Part shown: positions 11,918 to 23,053 of the stretch, piece by piece
How the letters are laid out: each line of letters starts with the position of its first letter
How positions within the stretch are numbered: position 1 is the stretch's first letter
Source of the DNA: Sequoia sempervirens
Taxonomy: Eukaryota; Streptophyta; Pinopsida; Cupressales; Cupressaceae
Length of the DNA: 64,000 nt
NCBI GenBank assembly: GCA_007258455.2
Contig: VDFB02000003.1
Span: 44,698,077-44,762,076 of the forward strand
Direction: 5' to 3'
Translations under genes and position numbers: made by a program
The notes under the pieces: generated by a model
Database searches by the model: none
The model's input: the letters and a program-made list of their open reading frames with translations, nothing else
What the model was told of the DNA's origin: nothing

Positions 11918-12502
11918 TCACCAATAATCTCTGCAAGAACATTGTCCCACTTTAAATTGATGGAAACAGTTTGCATCTCTCACAATAATTTCTCTTGAAA
12001 CAATCTTGGAGAAATTTTTTGTTGGAGTGTCGCAATCAGCACATACTCAAAGGTTCTTAACAACTCTAATAGTTGTTCCAAGGGGTGTGTTCAACAAACC
12101 AAATGCAATTGCCAACTTTTCACTATGGTGGTAGAGAAATATTTTTTTTTCCTCCTCTTCCACATCATTAAGTAAATGTCTTGAATCTGGAAAATAACCT
12201 GCTGCCTTCATCTTCCAAGCCAATTTCTCTAGCTTTGCATAGATCTCCTATGCCTATGGATGTGATCTGTCTCCTACACAAAAAGCATGTACCATTTTGT
12301 GGCCTTCAACCCAACTACATCCAGGTATCTTTTTAATTCCTTTATCTTTCATAAATTTCCTTATCATTTGAACCCACCTGCCCATTTCTGCATAGATGTT
12401 TGAGAGAAGAACATAAGTCGCAATATTTTTAGGATCCAAATAAAAAAGCAGCATCTCTGTAAATACCCCTAAGCCTATATTCATGTGTTCTACAGGCACC
12501 AA
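11918..12502 (-). pseudogene. E/E+ and DYW domain portion of the PPR pseudogene
   Basis: 12502-12254 encodes the E region (IATYVLLSNIYAEMGRW, then GCSWVEGHKMVHAFCVGDRSHP). The DYW domain follows after stops, with HSEKLAIAFGLLNTP near 12110, CADCDTPTKNFSKIVSREI and the terminal CSCRDYW. The zinc-binding and deaminase signature HxE with CxxC is present as HSE and CADC. One stop replaces a residue before VCADC, and others lie just after SHP. The region is close to consensus, so inactivation may be fairly recent compared with the surrounding elements. Confidence 0.85.
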
Positions 12503-13032
12503 GAAAACACATACGAACTACTGCCATAGATTTAACTAGCATCTTAATGATAAAGTTTAGAGTGTCCTCAAGATAGACAGCTTGAGCAAGAAGGTAAACC
12601 GTGCACACATAATGATCAACTGTAGGTGTAATGCAATAAGGGTTAGTTATATGATTTAAATATGTACAGCCCTCTTATCCACTAAACCTGCATGGCTGCA
12701 TGCACATAGAACACAAGCAAAGCTTGCAATGTCAGTATAAGCTCCCGAGTGCTTCATTAATTCAAAAACTTTGAGAGCATCCTTGCAAAATCCATTTTGT
12801 GCATTTTCTGCAATCATTGCATTCCATGATATGACATTTCTTTGAGGCATTCTGTCAAACAGTTATGTACCTTGTCTACGCTTCCACATTTTGCATAGCA
12901 TTTTCAACTATAATATCTGACAAAATTCCCCCTTCCATTACGCTTTGATGGATGTCCATACCTTATTCCAAAGCTCCCATTTTGGCACAGGCAGGGAGGA
13001 TGCTATTGTTGGCAAAGGTTGTGAAATTTGGT

Positions 13033-13576
13033 GATCTGGAGCACTCTGGAGCACTCTGGAGCTGTTGGCATAAGAAAAGGTGTAAAATATCGAAAATCAA
13101 AATTTTCGGTATTTTCTATGTTTTACTAAATTGCATTTTCAGAGGTCTTCGGAGCAAAAATTGGGGTCGAAACTATTGTTGGTCCTTTAAATTGAATAGC
13201 TGAAGGCATTTAATTTAAGGAACTGAAATTAGATCTCTTTGAGACCTTTCCAATGAGGTAGAGAAGTCATTAATTCGACCAACAGGGTGAAAGTTGTGAC
13301 CCCGCCAAGTTGGGGTACATAAATTCACATGTTTTTTGAAAATTTTGGTTTTATTTGTTATTTTCTTACAGCCAACTGTGCATTTCAAATTCCTAAGGCT
13401 GTGGTGACTGTTGATATGCTTCATATTATATATATTCATTCTAGTTTGAATAAAAGACGACTTTGAAGGCTCACAACTCTTAATTCACGAGTTTTGCCAT
13501 ATTGTCCAACATTTACAATACCGCAGGTTCTCATTAACACCAGGTATTATTGTCTGAATTTGTAACTAAATTCAGA
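13033..13576. mobile_element. Insertion of unknown type within the PPR array
   Basis: PPR coding similarity stops at about 13032 and resumes at 13577 within the same conserved block (the region encoding KPNSTTF). The inserted DNA begins and ends with TGATCTG and CAGATCA, a short inverted repeat, and lies between TTTGG and ATTGG, a possible 5-bp duplication with one mismatch. A threefold ACTCTGGAGC-type repeat is at its left edge. It could be a small DNA transposon or part of an LTR (an internal TGTTGGCATAAG at 13058 is LTR-like). No protein is encoded. Confidence 0.5.
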
Positions 13577-13977
13577 TCAATTGGCTTTACACCTGCCAAT
13601 TGCATTTGCTTGAAAGTTTTTAAGGCTTTTTCAACAAATCCATTTTGTACATACCCTGCAATCATTGCATTCCATGAGACCACATTTCTTTGAGGCATTC
13701 TGGCAAACAGTTCACGTGCCTTGGCTATGCTTCCACGTTTTGTATATATGTCTACTAAAACATTTCCAACTACAGTATCTGATGAAAATCCACTTTCCAC
13801 TATCTTTTGGTGGATGTCCATACCCTGTTCCAAAGCTCCCATTTTGGCACAGGCAGAGAGGATGCTGCCAAAGGTTGTGGAATTTAGTTTTACACCTGTC
13901 AATTGCATTTGCATGAAATTTTCTAAAGCTTTTTCAACAAATCCATTTTGTGTATATCCTGAAATGATCATATTCAT
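13534..13977 (-). pseudogene. PPR repeat segment
   Basis: 147 codons holding about one and a half PLS triplets: NMIISGYTQNGFVEKALENF, SILSACAKMGALEQGMDIHQ, then MPQRNVVSWNAMIAGYVQNG. The frame breaks at the right edge of the foreign insertion at about 13577, after the LAGVKP block; its natural continuation lies beyond 13033. Confidence 0.8.
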
Positions 13978-14587
13978 GAGATGACATCTCTTTGAGGGAT
14001 TTTGTCAAACAATTCATATGCCTTGTCTCTGCTTCCACATTTTGCATACATGTTTACTCTTTGAGGCATTTTGTCAAACAAGCCTTGTCTATGCGTCCAC
14101 ATTTTCCATACATGTCTACCAAAGCATTTCTAACTATAATATCTGACAAAAATCCCCTTTCCATTATTCTTTGATGGATGTCCATATCCTACTCCAAAGC
14201 TCCCATTTTGGCACAGGGAGGCAGGATGCTGCCAAAGGTTGTGGCATTTGGTTTTACACCTGCCAAGTGCATTTGCTTGAAAGTTTCTACAGCCTTTTCA
14301 ACAAATCCATTTTGTGCGTATCTTGCAATCATTGCGTTCCATTAGATGATATCTCTTTGAGGCATTATGTCAAACAGTTTACGAACCTTTTCTATGTTTC
14401 CACATTTTGCATACATGTCTATCAGAGAATTTCCAACTATAATATCTGACAAAAAAAACCCCTTCCACTATGCTTTGATGGATGTCCATACCCTGTTCCA
14501 AAACTCCCACTTTGGCACAGGTAAGAAGGATGCTGGCAAAGGTGGAATTCGGCTTTACACCTGCCATGTGCATTTGCTTGAAAGCTT

Positions 14588-14998
14588 TTAAAGCCTTTTC
14601 AACAAAACCATTTTGTGAATATCCTGCAACCGTTGTATTCCATAAGATGACATCCTTTGAGGCATTCTGTCAAAATTTTTACATGCCTTGTCGATGCTTC
14701 CACAGTTTGCATGTATGTCTGCTAGAGCATTTCCAACTATGATATCTATCGAAAATCCCCATTCCATTATGCTTTCATGGATGCCCGTACCCTGCTCCAA
14801 AGCTCCCATTTTGGCACAGGCAGGGAGGATGCTGGCAAAGGTTGCGGAGTCTGGCTTTACACCTGCGAAATGCATTTGCTTGAAAGTTTCTAAAGCCTTT
14901 TCAAGAAATCTATTTCGTGTATATCCTGTAATCATGGCATTCCATAAGTCTACAATTCTTTGATACATTTTGTCAAACAGATCACTATACTTCCACAT
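14588..14998 (-). pseudogene. PPR repeat segment
   Basis: 136 codons with a full PLS triplet (RIVDLWNAMITGYTRNRFLE, SILPACAKMGALEQGTGIHE, VVGNALADI-type block). It overlaps the longer segment to its right by 49 bases in another frame, which marks a single frameshift between triplets. The triplet continues leftward, with a further break, at 14379-14573. Confidence 0.8.
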
Positions 14999-15879
14999 TT
15001 TGCATACATGTCTAACAGGGCAGTTGCGACTACAGTATCTGACAAAATTCCTATATCCTCTATCCTTTGATGGATGTACATACCCTGTTCCAAAGCTCCC
15101 ACTTTGACACAGGCGGGGAGGATGCTGACAAAGGTTGTGGAATTTGGCTTTACACCTGCCAATTGCATTTGCTTGAAAGTTGCTAAAGCCTTTTCAACGA
15201 ATCCATTTTGTGTATATCCTGCAATCATTGCAGTCCATGAGATCACATTTCTATGAGGCATTCTGTCGAACAATTCGCATGCCTTGTCTAGGTTTCCACA
15301 TTTTGCGCATATGTCTATCAGGGCAGTTGTAACTACAACATCTGACAAAACTGCTTTATCTTTTATGCTCTGATGTATGTCCATACCCTGTTTCAAAATC
15401 CCCACTTTGGCACAGGCAGAGAGGATGCTGGCAAAGGTTGTGGGATTCGGCTTTTTACCTTCCAATTGCATTTGCTTGAAATTTTCTGAAGCCTTTTCAA
15501 CAATTCCAATTTGTGCATATCCTGCAATCATCGCGGTCCATGAGACCACATTTCTTTGAGTCATTTTGTCAAACAGTTCACGTGCCTTGTCTATGCTTCC
15601 ATATTTTGCATACATGTCTAGTAGGGCGATTGCAACTACAACATCTGACAAAGCTCCTCTATCCGTTGTACTTTGATGGATGTCCCTACCCTCTTCCAAA
15701 TCTCCCATTCTGGCACAGGCTGGGAGTACACTGGTAAATGTGAACTGATTAGGTAGGAGACCTGTTCGTTGCATATGGTGAAACAGTGTGACTGTTTCGT
15801 GAGGATACCCATGTCTTCTATACGCTGTAATAATTGTATTCCATGAGACGCTGTCTCTCTCTTTCATGTGATCAAACAC
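14950..15879 (-). pseudogene. Longest open PPR repeat segment
   Basis: 309 codons with three successive PLS triplets: VSWNTIITAYRRHGYPHE, VVSWTAMIAGYAQIG, and VISWTAMIAGYTQNGFVEKA. Each is followed by a (A/S)CAKVG or ACARMG block and a (L)DMYAKCG-type helix. It is preceded by a TGA at 15880-15882 that separates it from the N-terminal segment (15883-16233), whose last residues YVKCGSLIDA would read straight into KVFDHM. Confidence 0.85.
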
Positions 15880-16289
15880 TTTTCAAGCATCAATCAAACT
15901 TCCGCACTTCACATACATGTAAATAAGCTTATTATAAAAAGTTTTGCATGTAGCAAATGCAAATCGTCTGTAAGTGATGAAAGAGTTGATCTTTTTCCCT
16001 TGTGAAAGCGCGTTGTTGAGTATACAGGTTTGCAATAATTTAAGATATGTAGAGTAAGAATGTGCAGTGCCGTCTCCAACATAATATTGTGAGATTGAGA
16101 TTAGAAGCGGATGGCAACGACATTTTATGATCGTAAATGTAGGATGGAAATGTGCAGTGTAATTCAGTGTACGTGTACCACAGTGACAGCGCAAGTGGTA
16201 AGCCTGTGAGCATTTTTTCTTGATAGCAGACAATCAAGTTACAGTTTTGAGAAATTTAGAACACCACTACAAAGCTACAAAGAATCAAG

Positions 16290-16664
16290 ATGGGTACAGT
16301 TTGGAAGACCAACACCAGTAGTTTCACTCCTTCGGCTCTTGGTACGTTCCTCAATCTCGTCGTTTCTCCTTCCCTTTTTCACGGAAAACTTCTATCAGGC
16401 TGCGGTTTCATGGAGGAGGGTTTCCCAAAAAAATAATCAGATTTTTTAGGAGTTTTTTTAAACAGGTGGTCTTTTAGTGTAGCTTAAACCCTTTCATCAA
16501 TTTCAGTGTAGCTTAAACCCTGCTCAGAAGCACGATTTGATGAACCAGCTCTTCATTATTATGGTTTTGCGGCAGAGCTAACTCCTACGACTGAACATGT
16601 GGTAAAGAAGATAGCTCCTGTGAGTGGTGAGCTTGCTGGGAATAAACTTGGTGCTCCGGTTTAA
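16290..16664 (+). CDS. Putative two-exon gene for a 62-residue protein
   Basis: Exon 1 (16290-16341) encodes MGTVWKTNTSSFTPSAL and ends at a GTACGT donor. Exon 2 (16528-16664) follows a CTGCTCAG acceptor and encodes EARFDEPALHYYGF through to KLGAPV and TAA. The join keeps frame, with one base of a Glu codon before the intron. No stop interrupts it, unlike almost everything around it, and the residue choice looks like a real soluble protein. I do not recognise the family. It starts 57 bp from the 5' end of the PPR pseudogene on the other strand, so the two may have shared a promoter. The intron holds a duplicated AGTGTAGCTTAAACCC with a second possible acceptor (TTTCAG, 16501-16506). It could still be a gene fragment. 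Confidence 0.5.
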
Positions 16665-16879
16665 CACATCACTCCCACTTGAGATATCTTCTACAAGAAT
16701 AAACTTATTTACTATTTCCCCTATTCTAGGGGATCTCACATTATTTTCTCATTGAAAATTACATCCCAATTGCGAGTGACCTATTTGGAAATGGGATCCC
16801 ACAATCAATAACCATATGTCACCTCTCTCTATCCAACAAAGATACACCTTTTAGACCTCATTTCTAGTTTCGTTTTTTT

Positions 16880-18030
16880 TTCTTCGGTGGGATGTGAACA
16901 AAGGACTCATAACCAAACACCTGCAAGTGATCATATGAAATTCTCCTTCCCAATCACTTGTCCTTCGGGATCTCAAAATCCAATCGAGAAGGTGGACCTC
17001 GGTTAATTAGGTACACCGTTGTATTAACTGTCTTTGCCCAAAAATCTTTAACCAAACTTGCATTAGAGAGCATGCTACGAGCTCTCTCCAAGATTGTTCT
17101 ATTCAACCTCTCAGCTGCACCATTTTCTTGAGGGGTGAAAGGAATAATTTTGATCTATTGAATACCATTATCTACACAAAGTTTATCAAACTTCAAGGAA
17201 CAAAACTCTTCACCATTATCAAATATTAAGCACTTAATTTTAAGACTGGTCTGATTTTCAACTAGTGCTTTAACTTCTTGAACATGCTAAATACTTCAAA
17301 TTTCCTCTTTAGCATATAAATCCAAACACTTTTAGTATAGTCAGCTAAGAAAGTAACAAAGTAATTAGACCCACTAATAGATGTTACCTTCGTGGGGCCA
17401 AAGACATTTGAATGCATGAGCTCCAATGGTCTTGTCTTCATGTCATGTCCCTTGGTAGAGAAGTTTATTCTCCTTTGTTTTTTCGTAGATACAATGATCA
17501 CACAACTCCAAATCAATTAATTTTAAACTTGGAAGTTGATATCTTTTATGCAAAATCTCAAGGCCCTTTTTGTTCATATGACCGAACCTCTTGTGCCAAA
17601 TCTTCGAGCCGATGTCCACGACTTGCATCACAAATCCCACTTAAATGTGACTATCTAGCACACACAAAGTGCTTGATTGGCTGCCTCTAGCATTCACCAA
17701 GGCTCCCTTTGTCACCTTCCACATGCTTGATTGAAAAGTGATGATACAACCTTGAGCATCTAGCCGTCTCGCAAAAATCAAGTTCATTTTTAGTTGTGGA
17801 ATGTGTTTAACATCCCGTAGCAACCAACTATTTCAATTTTTCATTTTTAATAATACATCTCCTTTTCCAACAATGTTACAAGGTTAATGATCACCAAGAT
17901 AAACCTTACCAAAGTTTCCCTCTTGATAGGTTTTGAAGAACTCTCAGCATGATGTAGCATGGAAAGACTCTCCGGAATCCAACACCCACACACTTTTTGT
18001 AGGTTCACCAATGGATAAAAAAAGAGCACC
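16880..18030 (-). pseudogene. Copia protease and integrase remnants
   Basis: Near 17980 a VWVLDSGESFHAT block gives the retropepsin D-S-G site. 17823-17641 holds the protease tail (MLRDVKHIPQLKMNLI). 17640-17443 is the pre-integrase zinc domain (WHKRFGHMNKKGL, then CDHC). 17516-17262 starts the integrase core (LELMHSNVFGPTKVTSISG, FLADYTKSVWIYMLK). The core continues to about 16880 with FTPQENGAAERLNRTILERA and WAKTVNTTVYLINR, interrupted by stops. The usual catalytic Asp of the HxD block reads Asn (HSN). Confidence 0.8.
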
Positions 18031-18493
18031 TATATTCTTTTCTTATGTAGTATTTACTTCATTTTTCTTTGATTGATTTTCAACCTTCTTAAATGACCAA
18101 CAATTCTTTTGATGTGGCCTTGCTTGCCACAATACCAACAACCACTATTTTTGTCTCTTGACTTCGATCTCTTGCTGGACTTCAATCTTCCTCTATGATT
18201 ATGCCTTGTTCTTTCTTGTGATCTCCTCTATTTTCGAAAACCAATGCCTCTCTAGGTGAGGTACCTTGATGTTTTCTTTTCATATCTTTGTTGAGAAGAG
18301 TTGCAACAACATCATCAAATTTTAATGTCTTCCTTGTTATTGAATCCTTTTCTTCTAGATATTGAATTACTAATTGTCATAACCACTCCTTCCCAATTAC
18401 CAGGAAGCTAGCACAAAAGAAAGATGGCTTTGACTTCTTCTTCAAAATTAATATCAACAGAAATTAGTTGGTTGATTATGGTATTGAATTCAT

Positions 18494-18856
18494 TCAACTG
18501 ATTGGAAACACTACTGCCTTCACCTTCAAATCAAACAATTTTTCCATCAAGAAAACCCTATTAGTTGCAGAGACCCTCTCATACATGTCACACAACTGAT
18601 CCCATATATCCTTTGTTGTCTTCTTCGTTGCAACATTAAATAAGACATTGTTGGATAGAGAAAGGATAATAGTTATTGTAGCCTTCTTGTCCAAAATATC
18701 CCAATCCTCATCGGATATTTTTTTGGGCTTCTTCGAATTTCCCTCTAACGTAATACAAAGATCCTTTTGGATTAAGAGAGCTCGTAATTGTAGCTTCCAT
18801 ATGCCAAAATTTTGACTAGAGATTTTTTCAATTCTCCACTTATCCACCTCTTTCAT
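18494..18856 (-). pseudogene. Copia gag (UBN2 type) N-terminus
   Basis: 120 codons beginning MKEVDKWRIEKISSQNFGIW, with KLQLRALLIQKDL, then the DEDWDILDKKATITIILSL and KTTKDIWDQLCDMYER blocks. These are diagnostic of the Copia gag capsid region. The frame breaks after LMEKLFDLKVK. A zinc knuckle remnant (CWYCGKQGH-like) can be read near 18110-18140 in another frame. Confidence 0.8.
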
Positions 18857-18887
18857 ATCTGCTCAATTTCTCCACAACTTCTCCTTG

Positions 18888-18899
18888 GCTCTGATACCA
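18888..18899 (-). other. Primer binding site (tRNA-iMet)
   Basis: The minus strand reads TGGTATCAGAGC, the exact plant initiator-methionine tRNA complement, directly downstream of the right-hand LTR. Confidence 0.9.
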
Positions 18900-18900
18900 A

Positions 18901-19191
18901 AGAGTAGAATAAAGAAATGCAAAAACAAATTTTAACAAACAATTGCAAATAAAACAAAACATACACATAAAAGATTAACACTGAGATTATGTGGTTCACC
19001 TATATAACTACATCCTCAAGAAAGGTAGGCACAAATCTTTATTATTCAACAACAACAAATACAAGTTCATGATACAAAATGATTCAATTATCGATCTCAT
19101 TTGAATATATATTGTATGTCTTTTGGACAACGTAAGACAAAGAATGTGAAGGGGCAACCAATGTGACTGTTGGAATTCACATTGCGCAACA
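18901..19191 (-). repeat. Probable 5' LTR of the truncated Copia
   Basis: Sequence between the primer site and a minus-strand TGTTGCGCAATGTG start. A TATATATT stretch lies near 19104. No second copy exists to confirm the limits, and the inner end (TCTACTCT) lacks the usual CA. Confidence 0.4.
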
Positions 19192-19369
19192 TAATTTAGA
19201 TTAATTAGTCTATAGGATTCCCTAAGTAGACTTGAAAGTCTATAGTAAAGGTCCTTGCATAATATAAACTAGGGTAGGAATGGTAACTAGTCCTATCTTT
19301 AAGGGAAAAATAACAATGCCCAAAGCTTTTCAGCCAATGTTACCAAAACCACAAATAAATAAAGAAGAT

Positions 19370-20060
19370 GCAACAATAGAACTTGAATCAACTTTGACCT
19401 TAGGCAATAGATTATGACCACACATTAAGTGTTGAACTGGTATCAATGAGAGTTCACCTAAAGTTGATGTTATCAACATAAACAACTATCATCAACGAGT
19501 TTGCTTGATTTCACACTTCTGGAGGCCAAAGTACATGTGGATAGAATATAATATTTGGAAAATCCACTCAAATATGATCCATCAACACATTTACATCCAT
19601 CAGCCTAGCAGAAGAGGGTAAAAGAATCTTTTGAAGAACTTCCTGAAGTATACCTTGATAAACCAAGGCAGTCTGAAGTAAATCCCAAAGTGAGATCTTA
19701 GCGGGAGTAACACAAAGTTGCTCGTTAAGATCATACTCACTTTGTCTCTTGACTGAAGGTTTAGGTACTTGAGGAAGATTTGGTTGAGGTGGTAAGGAAT
19801 TAGGTTGATCAAAATTTTGTTTATTCCTTCTAGTGTTATAAGTATGAGCTACTGCATTATAAGAAGAAGCTTCATATTGTGTATACTTGTATAGAGATTT
19901 GGAGAATCATGATTAAATAGAACACCATGAATAGAATGCACTTTCTTCAGAGAAGGACTAGCTAGAGTCACATAAATGATTGGTCTCTTAGGCCTTTCAG
20001 GGGTAGTAAAGACTACAATTATATTTATAGACTTCTCATCTTGGGTCTATTGCAAGATCA
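19370..20060 (-). pseudogene. Ty3/Gypsy gag-protease fragment
   Basis: On the minus strand, a Pro-rich linker (QPNSLPPQPNLPQVPKP) is followed by SEYDLNEQLCVTPAKISLWD and LLQTALVYQGIL. This is the gag-protease junction block typical of plant Gypsy elements. Further on, VVYVDNINFR and TLIDTSSTLNV give the retropepsin active-site region (D-T-S in place of D-T-G). Several stops interrupt it. No LTR, reverse transcriptase or integrase is attached, so it is an isolated relic. Confidence 0.65.
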
Positions 20061-20138
20061 TAGGGGACCAAATAGTGGCAATGTTACAAAAAAACGTGAT
20101 ATGAGGAAGAAAAAATTACATAATTCACATTTGAATTT

Positions 20139-20400
20139 TTACTTGGGTTGGTAAAAAGTGCATTTCCTATGGTAAACACCAAAGCAAAATAGATATCCAT
20201 TATTAATAGATATCCACTTTTTCAAGTGCAATGAAGGCGCTCTCTCTAGGCCATCAACCTTCCTGATCACCGATTGACCTCGCCCAGGTAGGTATTGATA
20301 TCCACTTTTTAAAAAGTGGATATCCGTTAATAACAAATATCCAATATTAAGTAGCAAAAGTAGATATCCAATTTGTAAAAAAAAAAAGGGTATCTGTTAC
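20139..20400. repeat. Palindromic GTGGATATCC repeat cluster
   Basis: Several copies of GATATCC in both orientations, some forming short palindromes such as CCACTTTTTAAAAAGTGG. The cluster directly abuts a long AT simple repeat. Related clusters lie at 23560-23760 and 56880-57185, again next to AT tracts, so it may be a subterminal repeat of a transposon family. Confidence 0.5.
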
Positions 20401-20454
20401 TTAGCCTAATAAATGAATATTCGTTATTGAGACACTTACAATATTTTAGAGACC

Positions 20455-20834
20455 GAGTGCCATGTATATTAATTATTATAGTATATATTATTATTATAAT
20501 AATTGTATATTCTATAATAATAATATATTATTATATTATATATGTTATATAATAATAATAATATAATATAATATATTATATAATAATAATATAATATTAT
20601 ATAATATATAATAATAATATAATATTATATATATAATAATAATAAGAATAATAATATATTATTATATATTATAATTATAATATAATAATAATATTATTAT
20701 ATAATATATAATATTATATTATTATTATAATATATAATAATAATAATAATACAATATTATATATACTATAATAATAATACAATATTATATATACTATAAT
20801 AATAATACAATATTATATATTATATAATAATAAT
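20455..20834. repeat. AT-rich simple repeat (TA/TAA)
   Basis: Nearly pure A and T with TAATAA and TATA units; includes a threefold direct repeat of ACAATATTATATATACTATAATAATA-like sequence at about 20750-20815. Similar tracts continue at 21070-21220, 22820-23045 and 23271-23500. Confidence 0.9.
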
Positions 20835-20850
20835 AATATTATATTATTAT

Positions 20851-21053
20851 GCCGGCTCGGGTAGCGGGGTTGGCTTGAGGCTGTGGGATGGCTCCTCATG
20901 GTCTCGGGTTCGATTCTGCTCTCGGTACTTACCTGGTGGTTGTGGTGGCCGGCGCTGCAAACACCCTCAGGGACTAGTCTCGCCCCCCCGCTCGCCTCTA
21001 GGTGACGCTGGGCGGGGGGCCGCGGGGACACCCTGATGTAACAAAAAAAATAA
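20851..21053 (+). mobile_element. tRNA-derived SINE
   Basis: A GC-rich 203-bp unit sits inside the AT tract. It has RNA polymerase III promoter boxes: A box TAGCGGGGTTGG (20862-20873) and B box GGTTCGATTC (20907-20916), 33 bp apart. It ends in an A-rich tail and is flanked by a perfect 16-bp duplication AATATTATATTATTAT (20835-20850 and 21054-21069). Its tail motif CGGGGACACCCT recurs in the copy at 23054. Confidence 0.85.
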
Positions 21054-21235
21054 AATATTATATTATTATATATTATAATAATAATATATTATTAATATAT
21101 TAATATTATCATAAATATCATCATATTATATATTATATAATAATAATATTATTATTTATTATATAATAATATAATATTATATATTATGTAATAATACAAT
21201 ATTAATAATATATTATAACTTGCAACTGTGAAGCA

Positions 21236-22620
21236 ATGTCATCTCTGTGTTCATCCTTGGCTGCCACGGCTAGGGTTTTCTGTGGCGAGGTTGGGTGTAG
21301 GTTTCCTAATGTTGATCATTTTGAAAGTTTGGGTTCTCTACCATATGTGGAGGTTGTGAAAAATGGACATCCATACTCGGTGTTGGTCGGGGGTTTTTCC
21401 TTGATGGGGCAGAATGGGAGGTCAGGGCACCTTTAGAAATGCACAACCAGGGCTCCTTTTGGGTGGGAGCCTATGCCCAAGGGGGATTGGAAGGAGGAAG
21501 GGGGACAAGTGAGGAGAATGGAAGCGAGTATAAAGGATCTGAGAGTGGAGAAGGACACTGGGACCCTACGTTGTGTAGGATGATCCCCTCTATTTCCTTT
21601 GATTGAGATATTGTAGTCGAAGTGTCAGAGAATGCACTGTATTTTGTAGAATTGGATTTGATAGGTAGATTTTAGGGGTTTTGGCTATGCCTTTTTTGAC
21701 TTGCACCGCTGGATTATAGATACTTGGTACCCCATACTGGATGGTGATGTTCAAATATACCCCAATGCAAGGGGGTTTTTCGTGGTGGTGTTCGAGAATG
21801 TGAAGGACAAGAATGTTGTTCTATGCAATTACTAATGGAGTTGTGAGGACAAATATTTATTAATATTGAAGTTGTGGCACATCGCTTTAAATCCAACCAC
21901 CAAATCCTTTGATTTGGTTCCACTTTGGGTAAGGATTCCAAATCTCCCTCTACACTTCTAGTTTGAATCATGCTTTGAAGCCATGAGTAATTCATTGGGT
22001 AAATTTTTGGGGGTTGATGAGGGTTCTCTAAATTTTCTGCATACTACTTATGCACACATATTGGTAGAAACAAACATTACAAAAGATATTTTGGTGGATG
22101 CACTCATGAAATTTTCAAGTGGGGAATGGCAACAAATGCTTGATCACAAAGGATTACCATTCCATTGTCACAAATGCTTCAATACTAGTCATATTGTTGA
22201 TCACTGCTCCAAACATAAGAGGGTTAATCAAGCAACTTGGTGGAAAGAGGTTTCTCCCCATCACTATTTGGTGGAAAAATAATGCCTAGATGACAATTCC
22301 TTAGTTGAGGATCCAAATTCTACAACCATTTGGAAGGAATCCCCACGAAAGGCTCAAGTGTAGATGGGGGGTAACTCATCCTTTGTGGAGCAGGGAAACG
22401 TCCCAAAATAAGAGCTTGGTGGATGATTTGAGTATTTGAGCAGGGATTCCTTTGAAGGTAGGGGCATTCTAGATGAGGATTTGGGAGAGCCTACATGGTC
22501 AGATGAACAAAAGGAGATTTGACACAAGGTTCAAAGGAAAAAGAAGAAGAGGGAAGTTTCCTTCAACATACTTCTTCACTCCCATGGCAAAGGAAAAAAG
22601 TAGCAAAAAGCTTTGTTGCA
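21236..22620 (+). pseudogene. LINE ORF1 (DUF4283/zinc-knuckle type) remnant
   Basis: From about 21690 the plus strand reads like the nucleic-acid-binding ORF1 of plant L1 elements: YPNARGFFVVVFENVKDKNV, LVPLWVRIPNLPLHF, then FESCFEAMSNSLGKFLGVDE. A zinc knuckle CHKCFNTSHIVDHC lies near 22167. In-frame stops occur near 21835 and 21957, among others; the longest open piece is 21983-22282. The part before 21690 (a 66-codon frame from 21236) is probably the ORF1 N-terminal region. No endonuclease or reverse transcriptase follows before the AT tract at 22820, so this is a fragment. Confidence 0.7.
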
Positions 22621-23053
22621 AATTTTTGTAATGATTGAAATATTTAAATGTGTTAAGTTAGAGGTGAAGGGGGTATAAGACAAGTAGAAATGAATTTAGG
22701 GGTGGATGCTTATAGGGGTAGTGTTGAAGGGTATTGTGGGGTTGATGAGGCATTTGCATTACAAGCTAGGAGCTTCTCAAAGATGTAAAATGCAGAGTGT
22801 CCACTCCTTTTATTGATAATTTTTATTATTTATTATATAATAACATTTTATTATTATATTGTTATGTATATTTTAATATTATTATATATTAATATTATCA
22901 TAAATATTATTATATATTATGTATTGGTAATATTATATTATTAATATTAATATTAATATATATTAATATTATATCATATATATTATATATTATATATTAA
23001 TATCACATATATATTATATATATTAATATTAATATTAATATATGAAATATTAA

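Larger units (their letters stand above)
11918..16233 (-). pseudogene. PLS-class PPR-DYW protein pseudogene
   Basis: Reading the minus strand, an N-terminal segment (16233-15883) leads into repeated PPR triplets (P-L-S, about 101 residues each), then E motifs and a complete DYW domain ending in RDYW and TGA at 11918-11920. Intact members of this family are organellar C-to-U RNA-editing factors: the repeats read RNA and the DYW domain carries the deaminase. Here the frame is broken by many stops and frameshifts, and a foreign insertion of about 540 bp lies at 13033-13576. Triplets recur every 300-306 bp (near 15878, 15570, 15265, 14960, 14655, 14360) and are nearly alike, showing growth by tandem duplication. 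A shortened copy near 13990-14070 marks a deletion. Confidence 0.9.
16860..19191 (-). mobile_element. Copia LTR retrotransposon, 3' truncated
   Basis: Reading leftward from the right there are a probable 5' LTR (about 18901-19191), a perfect TGGTATCAGAGC primer site, gag, protease, and integrase up to about 16860. Reverse transcriptase, RNase H and the 3' LTR are missing. The left edge lies about 200 bp past the stop of the 62-residue gene. Stops and frameshifts are frequent. Confidence 0.8.

Noticed and set aside
12952..15737. Plus-strand frames such as 13665-13916 and 14688-14963
   Set aside because: They repeat with the same period as the PPR triplets and are antisense shadows of them.
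20862..20916. tRNA gene
   Set aside because: The A and B boxes are right, but the cloverleaf arms are not complete and the unit has a SINE body, tail and 16-bp target duplication. The same applies to the heads at 23065, 60948, 61123 and 61243.
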